Positions 8,028-17,700 of a stretch of DNA of 64,000 bases are shown piece by piece. How positions within the stretch are numbered: the first letter of the stretch is position 1; each line of letters begins with the position of its first letter. A program made the position numbers and the translations under genes. The notes under the pieces were generated by a model, which was not told the origin of the DNA, did no database searches, and worked only from the letters and a program-made list of their open reading frames with translations. Origin of the DNA: Betaproteobacteria bacterium (lineage in GTDB: Bacteria; Pseudomonadota; Gammaproteobacteria; Burkholderiales; Rhodocyclaceae); NCBI GenBank assembly GCA_016703785.1, contig JADJBM010000030.1:310001-374000 (forward strand). Direction: 5' to 3'.

Positions 8028-8441
8028 CTACCGCTCCCTCCCCGCCTCGTGCCAGGCCCTCTGCACGGGCGAGAGCAGGTATTCGAGCACGCTGCGCGAG
8101 CCGAGGAGGATTTCCGCCGTCGCCTGCATGCCGGCGGCAAACGCCAGGCGCTCGCTCCCCTCGCCGATCTGCATGGCCTTCAGCGCCACCAGTGTGCGAT
8201 AGGTCAGCGGCGCGGGTTTGGCGCTCTTGTCCGCCACCGCCTGTCCTGAACTAGTCGAAGGATCCGATGCATCCGCGCTGACGTGCTCCACCGTGCCCTC
8301 CACCATGCCGTACTTCTGGAAAGGAAAGGCGGCCAGCTTCACCTTCACCAGCTGGCCCGCGCGCACGAAGCCGATGTCCTGGTTCGACACCCACACCTCG
8401 GCGCGCAGAATGTCGTCCTGCGGCACCAGCGTCAGCAGCAC
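8028..8441 (-). CDS. HlyD-type adaptor, C-terminal part (separated by frameshift)
   Basis: This frame continues HlyD. It opens with LLTLVPQDDILRAEVWVSNQDIGFV, the typical beta-barrel/lipoyl return of membrane fusion proteins, and ends about 130 residues later. The N-terminal part (8432-9427) ends in GTVVQPARCC where GTVVQPG-TVLLTLVP would be expected. One missing G in a G run near 8445-8450 explains the break. A recurrent 23-base repeat adds the in-frame peptide DPSTSSGQA about 60 residues into this part. It is read as one broken or mis-sequenced hlyD gene spanning 8028-9427. Confidence 0.8.
   Translation of the reverse strand: MLLTLVPQDDILRAEVWVSNQDIGFVRAGQLVKVKLAAFPFQKYGMVEGTVEHVSADASDPSTSSGQAVADKSAKPAPLTYRTLVALKAMQIGEGSERLAFAAGMQATAEILLGSRSVLEYLLSPVQRAWHEAGRER
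8243..8265. repeat. Short interspersed repeat inside hlyD (copy 1)
   Basis: This copy differs from that at 9007-9029 at only a few bases. It is of the GTCCTGAGC-TGTCGAAGGA type dispersed in many proteobacterial genomes. On the coding strand it adds DPSTSSGQ in frame. Confidence 0.7.
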
Positions 8442-9427
8442 CGTGCCGGCTGCACCACCGTGCCGGCGGTGTGCGTGGCAATGTCCTTCACCACGCCGGC
8501 CTGCGAGGCCTTGAGTTCGAGCAACCCCTCGCGATGCGCCTGCTTGGCGCGCTCCTGCTCGAGCTTGTCCACCAGGCCCTGCACTTCGTTCCTCTCGGCG
8601 AAAAGCTGGCGTCGGGCATCGGCGGCGATCTGCGCGAGGCGCTTCTCGGACTGGGCGATCGAGGCGCGCGCCGATTCGATGACATGTTCCTGCGTGGCGA
8701 ACTCCTGCTCCTTCTCGATGCGCTCGCGTTTCTTGTCCGAGGCCATCAGGGGGCCGGCGAAACCGTCCTTCGAAAGCTTCTCGAAGGCGGCGTCCTGGGC
8801 ACGGTAATGCGGCAGGGTCTCGGCGAGCTTGGCTTTCACCTGCTGTGCCGCGGCCAGCTCGCGGCGCGCCTTCTCCAACTTTGTCCGTTCTTCGGCCAGG
8901 GCCGCTTCCAGCGCGGCGCGGTTGGCGCGGTACTGGGCTTCGATCTCGCGCACCAGCCCGGCCGGTGCGCCCGAGTCGGTCATCAATGCAGCCTTGAACT
9001 CCGTTCGTCCTGAGCCTGTCGAAGGATCCAGCTCGGCATCGATGCGGGCGAGCGTCAGGGTCTTGCGGTGAAAGTCAGCCTCCAGGGCACGGCGGTCCGC
9101 TTCGGACAACTGCGCGTCCATGCGCATGAGCACCTCGCCCGCGCGCACGGCCTGACCTTCGCGCACCAGGATCTCGCGCACGATGCCGGCGTCGGCCGGC
9201 TGCACGATCTTCAGGTAGCTTTGCGGAATCAGCTTGCCTTCGGCGACGGCGACGATGTCGAGACGGCCGAGCACCGACCAGATCAGCAGCCCAACCAGCA
9301 ACCCAAGCAGGACATACAGCACGCGCCGGCCCAGCGGCGAAGGCGGCGAATCCTGCAGGCGGATGAGCGGCGGGGAGAATTCCGCCGGGTCGGCCTGGAG
9401 CAGGGACAGCTTGTCGTAAATAGCCAT
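8432..9427 (-). CDS. hlyD: HlyD-type type I secretion adaptor, N-terminal part
   Basis: This is a membrane fusion protein that bridges the HlyB ABC transporter and a TolC-type outer channel. After a short cytoplasmic N-terminus comes one membrane helix (VLYVLLGLLVGLLIWSVLG, about residues 32-50). A lipoyl-like segment (AVAEGKLIPQ) and a long alpha-hairpin with heptad-rich sequence (KLEKARRELAAAQQVKAKL and so on) follow. ATG 9427 (MAIYDKLSLLQ) is chosen because it follows the RTX stop by 5 bases; the ribosome site is weak. The peptide DPSTGSGRT in the coiled region is encoded by a repeat element. The frame breaks near 8448. Confidence 0.85.
   Translation of the reverse strand: MAIYDKLSLLQADPAEFSPPLIRLQDSPPSPLGRRVLYVLLGLLVGLLIWSVLGRLDIVAVAEGKLIPQSYLKIVQPADAGIVREILVREGQAVRAGEVLMRMDAQLSEADRRALEADFHRKTLTLARIDAELDPSTGSGRTEFKAALMTDSGAPAGLVREIEAQYRANRAALEAALAEERTKLEKARRELAAAQQVKAKLAETLPHYRAQDAAFEKLSKDGFAGPLMASDKKRERIEKEQEFATQEHVIESARASIAQSEKRLAQIAADARRQLFAERNEVQGLVDKLEQERAKQAHREGLLELKASQAGVVKDIATHTAGTVVQPARCC
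9007..9029. repeat. Short interspersed repeat inside hlyD (copy 2)
   Basis: Core GTCCTGAGCCTGTCGAAGG, followed by ATCC. On the coding strand it adds DPSTGSGR in frame within the coiled-coil hairpin of HlyD. See copy 1 at 8243. Confidence 0.7.
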
Positions 9428-9432
9428 CGGGG

Positions 9433-11740
9433 TCACCCCAGCCTGACGGCGCCGTCCTGCAGGCCGGCCACGGCCGCAATGGCTGCGCCTGCACGCCGAA
9501 TTGAACGTCGCCGAGCATCTCCTGCGCCGCATTCAGGCCGATGCCCGCCAGCGTGCCGTTCTGCCGTACTGGTAGGCCAGATCGCCGCCGAGCGCCTCGG
9601 TGTCGCTGCCGGAGAGATGGAATTGCATGAGGGCATTCGTGATCGCCCAGCTCGTCAATCCGGGGCTGGCAGCGCGGGTCGCATCGAAAACGTCCGCCAG
9701 CCCGGCGAAGTCGAAGGTCTCCACGCGGTTGTCGAGCAGCGGGTCGGAACCATTGGCCTCGAAATCGGCCATGGCTGCGGCAAGCACCTGCAGCCGCAGT
9801 ACGCTGCGGTTCTCCGTCGAGGCATACCAGTTCGTCAGAGTAATGCGATCCGACACACCGATCTCGAGTATCAAGCTGTTGCCACTCTTACGGAAGCTCA
9901 AATCCGAGTAGGCAATGCCGCCACCCAGTGACAGCACGTTGTCAGCGCCGGTGCTGGCGGCGATCGTGTCCTGGCCGTCGCCGCGGTTGAAGGCGATGAC
10001 GTCGGCACCTGTGCCAGTGTTGATGCTGTCGTTGCCGACGCCGCCCACATAGAAATCCGCCGCGCCGTCGCCGCGCAGCGAATCGTTGCCGGCACCGCCG
10101 TTGAAATAACCGGCCCCAGTCGTATCCGCCAGCACATCGTTGCCGGCGCCTCCTTCGAGGAAATCCATGCCGGCACCGCCATTCAGGCGGTCCGCTCCGT
10201 CGCCACCCGAAAGCAGGTTGATCCCGGTGTTGCCGGTCAGGATGTTGTCAAGCGCGTTGCCCGTGCCATGTATATTCTCCGTCCCGGAGAGCGTCAGGTT
10301 CTCGACGTTGTCAGCCAGCAAATAGGTTACTGTCGCAATCACGCGATCGGTGCCCTCGTCGGCAAGCTCGCTCACCACGTCACCCACATCGTCGACATGG
10401 TAGATGTCGTTGCCGGCGCCGCCGATCATCGTGTCGGCGCCGGCCGCACCGTTGAGCGCGTTGTTGCCTTCGCCGCCGAGCAGGATGTCGTCAGACGCCC
10501 CGCCGGTGAGGCGATCGTCGCCGGCCAGGCCGTCGAGCGTATTGGTGGCAGCGTTGCCGACGATGACGTTGTCGAGCGCGTTGCCGGTGCCGCTGATGGC
10601 CTCGCTGCCCGTGAGGGTGAGGTTCTCGACGTTCCCGCCCAGCGTATAGCTGATGGTCGAAATGACCCGGTCGGTGCCCTCGTCGGCCAGTTCCATGACG
10701 ATGTCCCCGGCGTCGTCGACGCGATAGACGTCATCGCCCGCACCGCCGAGCATCGTGTCGGCGCCTGCCGCACCGTTGAGCACGTCATGACCTTCGCCGC
10801 CGATGAGGACGTCGTCGGACGCCCCGCCGGTGAGACGGTCGTCGCCGGCCCGGCCATCGAGCGTGTTCGCGGCAGCATTGCCGACGATGACGTTGTCGAG
10901 CGCGTTGCCCGTGCCACTGATGGCTTCGCTGCCCGTAAGAGTGAGGTTCTCGACGTTCTCGCCCAGCGTGTAGCTGATGGTCGAGATCACGCGGTCGGTG
11001 CCCTCGTCGGCCAGCTCCGTCACCACGTCGCCGACATCATCGACGTAGTAGGTGTCGTTGCCCGCACCGCCGAGCATCGTGTCGGCACTCGCCCTGCCGT
11101 TGAGCACGTCATCCCCTTCGAAACCCTCGATAAGATCGCGCCCGGCCGTGCCGTTCAGGCGGTCGTCGCCCGAGGTTCCGGCGACCTGGCTGTCGTACAG
11201 GCGGCCTTCGAGCGTGGCGCCCTCCCACACCGTGCCGTCGACAAACTCGACGCGCTCGATGCGTGCGTGCGGACTGGAAAACCAGCCATCCAGCGCGGCG
11301 ACGTCGCCCGTTCTGCGTACCGTCAGATAAAGGCTCCACTCGTCGCGCGACACGACGATATCGTCCGGCATGATGTCGGCGCCGAAACGCAGGGTGTCGA
11401 CATCGGTCTCCAGTCCGTCATCGAAGACCCAGTCCATGCCGTCGCCGCGATTGAACAGATAGACATCATCGCCGGCGCCGCCGTCGAGTGCGTCATCGCC
11501 CGTCCCGCCGCCTAGAACATCATTTCCTGCGCCGCCATGCAACTGATCGGCTCCGCCCAGACCGGTCATGAGATCGCCGCCCGAGGTCCCCCACAGCTCC
11601 TCGTCAGCCTCGGTCCCCGCCGTGCGTGCCACCAAGGCTTCAAGCGCCGTGTTGTCCCACCGTCCCGTCGGAAAATTCGACCCGATCGATCCTTTGGCCC
11701 GCCTGGTAAAACCAATCTCCCAGCAAGACAGAATCGCCAA
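9433..11740 (-). CDS. RTX protein, C-terminal part (frameshifted continuation)
   Basis: This is the continuation of the giant RTX protein whose main frame ends at 11566. From 11740 it reads DNTALEALVARTAGTEADE, then Ca-binding nonapeptide repeats (GGAGNDVLGGGTGDDALDGG), an HCBP-type domain (DVDTLRFGADIMPDDIVVSR), three near-identical repeats of about 108 residues, and a C-terminal region typical of type I substrates. The natural end appears to be LQDGAVRLG with stop at 9433. Reaching it needs two more frame changes, near 9560 (GGC-AGAACGGC) and near 9480 (CGGCC-GTGGCC); the uninterrupted frame stops at 9533. The stop lies 5 bases from the hlyD start. Confidence 0.75.
10125..11097 (-). repeat. 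Three tandem RTX-domain repeats of about 324 bp
   Basis: Units begin near 11097, 10773 and 10449. Each encodes about 108 residues of the form NG-A-ADTM-GGAG, then TDRVI-T-SY, NVENLTL, GNALDN and a Ca-binding tail. Units 1 and 2 are nearly identical in protein; unit 3 has diverged at its end. The spacing points to tandem duplication within the gene. Confidence 0.8.
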
Positions 11741-14700
11741 GATCGCCCACGGTCAGCCTGAGATCGCCCCACTCCAATAGTGGCAACGATCTCTGAAGGC
11801 GAGATATTCCCACTAAGCCGAATCGTATCCATGTCGCCTTCTGCAGCGTCCCATTGATCAATACGATCATTCCCATCACCGCGGCCGAACAGGTAAAGAT
11901 CGTTCCCTTCGCCTGCGCGCAGGAAATCGTAGCCCGCCCTGCCGTACAGGAAGTCGTTGCCGCTGGTGCCTTCCAGATAGTCCGAATCGTTCGTGCCGGC
12001 AATGGCTGTCGGTGATTGCTCCAGCGCCTGCGAGGTCCAGACCGTCCCGTCCGAGAACACCACCCGGCTGACACGGGCATCTTGTTGGTAGAACCAGTCC
12101 TCCAAAGTGATCGTGTCGCCCGTATCCGTAATGGTGAGCAGCAATGCGTCGTTCTGGCGGCCGGCGAAAACCTGATCCGGCATGAGGTCATCGGCAAACC
12201 GCACCGTATCGACGTCGTCATACAGCGCATCCGCCTGAACCACGGTGTCGAAGCCGCCGCCGCGCCCGAACCGATAGGTATCGTTGCCGGCACCTCCGGC
12301 CAGGGTGTCGTCCCCGGCTCCGCCATCCAGCACATCGTTGCCGTCGAGGCCGTAAAGCCCATCGCTCTCTTCGGCCCCGAGAATCATGTCCGGCAGCCCC
12401 GTCCCCATCAGGGTATCGCTCCATTCCGTGCCCTGAATGAGGTTGTATTCCGGTCTGGGCGGTGCGAGGGTGAGCAGCTCCGCCATCGACAGCCTGCGTC
12501 CGTCGGCAAAACGGACGCTTTCGATGCCCCATCCCAAATAGTCGTCTGCATTGGGCATGACGATGCGCGTAACGCTGTCGGCCCCGTAGGTGATATCGAG
12601 CGTATCGTGGATGGCGTCGAGCCCTTCAGGCTTGGCATGGCCCCAGGAGAAGGATAGGATCTCTGGGGTGATGCCCGGGCCGAACTCCACCGTGTCGTCG
12701 GCAATCAGTCCCGCGCCGACCAGGGGCGCCAGTCCGGCCGCATCGTCGGCATGGAGCTGCATTTCCTCGGACAGCGCCTCCACGAAACGTACCGTACCGC
12801 CCCAGGCGACAGCCGCGGCCTGCGCATCCTCTTCCGACTGGAAGAAGTTGTGCCACTCCTGACCGTCGTCGACCGCCCATTCCCCAGCATGGAAATACCG
12901 GGCAGTCCAATGGTCCGCGCCCAGCCCCAGGAAATAGGGATCCAGTACTGTGTAGAAGTAATCCGCGAACCCCTCGTAATAGCCGATCCAGCCCTCGTCC
13001 ACCACCAGGTCGGTTCCCTGGTCCGAGCCGGCAAAGCAGTAGCGGTGGACCTCGTCCGCTTCTTCGGTCGAATTGTCCAGGCCCAGAAGCAGGTCGTCGC
13101 CCTGCCCACCATGCATGACGGCGCCGTTGGTGAGCCGGTCGTTGCCGTCACCGCCGTCGATGAAGCCGCGCGTCGTCACGATGTCATCGCCGGCGCCGGA
13201 CCTGACGAGGCCGCCTCCCGCAATCTCGTCGTCACCGTCGCTGCCCTCCACGATCAGGAACGAGTAGGTCGCATCGCTGGTATAGATGGACACCCTGCCC
13301 ATGTCCGGGAAAAGCTGTCCGGCGCCCGGCACGACGGCCGGCGGCCCGGACAGTACGGAAACGACATGCCCGCGCGCGTTGCCAGTCTGGTGCCAGCTTG
13401 CGTTGTACGAAGTCACGGTGCCGACGGCCGTGCTCCCCGACATGATCCAGTTCGTGGCAGACCATTGCTCCGTTTGCACGGCGGAGAGGCTGGTGGCCGT
13501 CCAACTCATGCCGGCCCATTTCTGCTCATACAGGCTGCTTCCGGTCCAGCTCCACATGTCCGCAAAGGTTACCGCGCCCGTCGCCTGCGCGGTCTGCGTG
13601 TCGATCCGGACATGGCGGTCTTCGACATAAGCATTTGACGGCTGCCAGTCGTTAAGCGAAATGAGCTGCGTGTCCGTTGAGCGGCGTCCGTCGAACCATT
13701 CATACGTATTGGTCTGCGTCTGCTGCCCGCTGACGAAGCTGGCCGTGGCGTCGGTGTCGACACGACGCCTCAGCTCGTCCAAACCGGCATAGGCGTAGCC
13801 CTGCCCGATGAATCCGTTCGCCAGGGCCAGCTTGCTCGACTGCTCGAACTGGTTCATCAATCCCCGCAGCCAATCCCGTCCGCCGGCCCAGGTGCCGGAA
13901 AGCAGTTCCTCGGCCGTGGCGCTCTCGCCCGAGGTATCTTCGATCGTCCATGTTTGCGGCGTCTCGAAATAGCCCTGGATGACGATGCGGTCCTCCGCAT
14001 CCGGCATGCGTAGAACGAGGTCCATGTCCGAGCGCTGCGCGGCCACCTCTGCCAGCGCGATGCCCATGCCCAGTTCGATGCGCCCGCCGCCGGCATCCGC
14101 CAGGCTATCGTTGCCCGATCCGGAATTGAACACGTAGATGTCCGCGCCGTCGCCGCCCGCCAGCACGTCGCCGCCCGTCCCACCGTTGAGCGCGTCGTCG
14201 CCCTCGCCGCCGCTCAGCACATCGTTGCCTGCACCGCCGTCGAGGACATCGTTTCCCGCCTGCCCAAACATGACGTCGTTGAGGCCGGTGCCCTGCAAAT
14301 CGTCGTCGCCGTCCGTGCCGGCGGTCTCCAGCCCATTCTCCAACAGTTCGGCGTAGCTCAGGCTGCTCCCGTCCGCAAATCGCAGTTCCGCGATCGGCGG
14401 CTGCGCGAAGGGCCGGACCGGATCGAAGCCGGCGAGGCGAATGGCGCTGTCCGTCCCCTCGCCGATGCCGATGACCAGATCGCCGCCGTCGAGGCGCAGA
14501 CGGATATCCGACTGCGTGATCCCGGCGCCGAAGCGAAGGGTGGTGCCCGTTGCGGCGAGACTGCGGATCGTGTCCTCACCATCGCCCGCACGGTAGTCGA
14601 TCGTGTTGTCCGCCCCGCCCACCACGAACAGGTCGTCGCCCTTGCCGCCGGCGATCGTGTTGCCCGTGCCGGAGACGTAGAGTTGGTCGTCGCCTCGCCC

Positions 14701-17700
14701 GCCGGCCAGCAGGGCGTTGCTGCGCTCGATGTGTAGATCAAGACTGCCGCCGACGGTGGCTTCGAGGAAGTCGACCGGCGCCAGCTGCGCACCCTCGCCC
14801 GTGCCGTAGCTTTGAATCGTGCCGGCCGCGCCGCCGCCGATGGTGATGCGGCTGCCCTCGCCCAGATCGATGAGAAGGTCGTTGCCGTTCGCGCCCTCGC
14901 CCTGGGTCACGCTCACGCTCGCCAGATCCATGCCCTCGAGGATCAGGGTGTTCGCACCGCCGGCATCCTGGATGCCGGTGATGATGCTGCCGGGCGCGGC
15001 CAGCAGGTCGGCCGCGTCGAAGACGTAGGTGTCGTCGCCCAGGCCGCCGTCGAGGATGTCCGTGCCGGCGCCTCCGGCGAGATAGTCGTTGCCCTCTCCC
15101 CCGGAAAGCCGGTCGTTGCCAGCCCCGCCCACGAGCACGTCGTTGCCGGCATCCCCCACCAGGATATCGTCGCCGCCACCCCCGTCGAGCGTATCGTTCC
15201 CCTCGCCGCCGCCCAGCGCATCGTTGCCCGCCCCGCCGACAATCCGGTCGTTGCCTGCATCGCCGAAGGCGAGGTCATTGCCCTCACCACCATCGATGAC
15301 GTCGTCGCCCGTCTCGCCGTGCAGCTCGTCGTTGCCCGTGCCGCCGATCAGCGTGTCGCCGCCGCCGTGGCCGCGCAGATAGTCGTTGCCGGCGCCGCCG
15401 TCGAGGTAATCGTTGCCCTGGAGCTCGGCGGCGATGCCCTCGCCGTCCCCGGCGATCGTATCGTCTCCGTCACCGCCATAGATCTCGTCGCTGCCGCCCG
15501 CACCGACGAGCGTATCGTTGCCGGCGCCGCCTTCCAGGTAATCGTCGCCATGGAACTGAGCCGGCGTCGCCGGGTCGTCGCCATTGATGACGTCGTCGCC
15601 CTCGTCGCCGTAGAGCACGTCGTCGCCGCCGTTGCCGGCGATGCGGTCGTTGCCGGCGCCGCCCTCGATATAGTCCCGCCCGTGCAGGGCACCGGGTAGT
15701 CCGGGATTGTCCGGATCATTGGCGCTGTCGATGGCGTCGCCGTTCAGGTCGTCGTCGCCTGCGCCGCCGAGGATCGTGTCGTCGCCCTCGTCGCCGAAGA
15801 CGACGTCAGCATCCGCTCCGCCGTCCAGGGTGTCGTCGCCGCCCTGGCCGAAGAGCCAGTCGTTGCCCGCCCCGCCGTAGATGGCGTCGTCGCCGCCCTC
15901 GCGGCGCACCACTTCGTTGACCGTCGCGTACTGGTAGCGGTACAGAGTGACCCCATTCGCCTGCGGGTCGGCCTGATGCCACACCTGGTAGGCGAGATTC
16001 CGCAGGTACTGCGGCACCTCGTGCCCTTCGTCGTCTCCCGCCAGATGGTCGTCGCCGCCTCCGCCCAGGATGAGATCATTCCCGGCCCCGCCGAGGAGGA
16101 TGTCGGAACCGGCGTCCCCAGTGAGCCGGTCGTCGCCGTCGCCGCCATCGAGCCAGCCGCTCTCGCCGTCCTGCGGCGGCTGACTTTCCCCGGCGGCCAA
16201 GGCAGCAGCGGGATCGAGTTCATTGTTGGCATAGAGGATGTCATCGCCGCCCTCGCCGAAGAGGTAGTCGTGGCCGCTGCCGCCGATGAGGACGTCGGCG
16301 CCCTCGCCCCCTTCTGCATGGTCGTCCCCGTTGCCCAGTTCGACGCGGTCGGCGCCGCCTTTCGCCTGTACTTCGTCGTTGCCTTCGCCGGCCAGGATGC
16401 GATCATTGCCTTCGCTGCCGTAGAGGCGATCGGGCACGGCAACGACCTGGTCGGTGGTGATGAGGTTGCCCAGATCGTCCCTCTGGTTGTAGGCCCAGGT
16501 GGCACTGGTGATGCGGTATGCCTTGACGGTCCAGCCAAGGTAGTCGTAGGTGTCGACCAGGACACTGTCGGACTGGTCGATGCGCCAGTTGGCCCAGGCG
16601 GGGTTCTGCGGATTGACGGGGTGATTGACCGTGGTCGTCCACTCAGAGCCGGGGAACATGGGCCCGCCGCTGGGCAGCGGCGAACCCCCTTCTTCCAGTT
16701 CGGCCGGGGCATAAAAAACCTGCCATTCGCGGTCGCCCTGGAGGGTGCGGGTGTAGTCAACAGGGGCGGCCGCCTCGACCAGCTCGATGCCGAAACCGGC
16801 CTCCTCGAAGGCCTCGGCGCTGGTGTAGTTGTCAAAGGTGAGGGAGGTGTTCTCGTCCAGGGTGAGGACGCCGGGGGGGTGGAATTCGATCTTGCGGCCG
16901 TTGTCGCCGATGAACTGGTAGGCGCCGCCGGGGGTGCTTTGCACGAAGGTGCCGGCAATGAGCTCACCGTTGTAGCGGATGTAGTTGCGGCCGCTGTCGA
17001 CAATATGGTCGTGGCCGTCGTCACTGTTGATGACGTAGGTGTCCTCCCCCTCGCCACCAGTCAATATGTCGTCGCCACGGCCGCCGATGAGGGTGTCGTT
17101 GTCGGCGCCACCTTCGAGGATGTCGATGCCGGCGCCACCCTCCAGGTAATCATCGCCGCCCGCTCCCTTGAGGGTGTCATCCCCGCCGCCGCCGTAGAGA
17201 TGGTCGATATAGTCCCCCCCCATGAAGCTATCGGCTTCCGCACTTCCAAAGAAGAAGCGGCGGGCAGCGGAGCCCTCCAACCTGCCTTGCTGGATCTTGT
17301 ACCCCGACACCGCATCCTCGTAGACCTCGGCTAGTTTGATCTGGTTAGTGCCGCCGACGTTTTCCGTGGCATCGGGATCGTAGGGATTTTTGTTTTCCTG
17401 ATTGAACCGCTGGTTGAGTTCGAGGAAGGCGGCCCGGTCAGACAGCCACATCTCGGAAATCCGCAGCGCTTCCGATTTCTTTCCCTGCGCAAGGTCTGCC
17501 TTGTCGGCAGACCAATCCGCGTATGTGTCTGCCCAAGCGTCAGCGAGCACACTTGCCAAATCTGCTGATCCGGTGGCGACGAAAGGACTCAGACTGTATA
17601 AGGCGGCGTAGGCACCGAAGTCCGACCTCGCCCTGCTGCGCAAATTTTCTCCGGAAGCCGCGAGGGCCAGCCTGCCGCTGAGTGCCGCGAAGGCATTGCT

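Noticed and set aside
14100..17200. Regularly spaced repeats resembling a CRISPR array
   Set aside because: They are 27-base codon repeats of the RTX nonapeptide, in frame and without conserved direct repeats or spacers.
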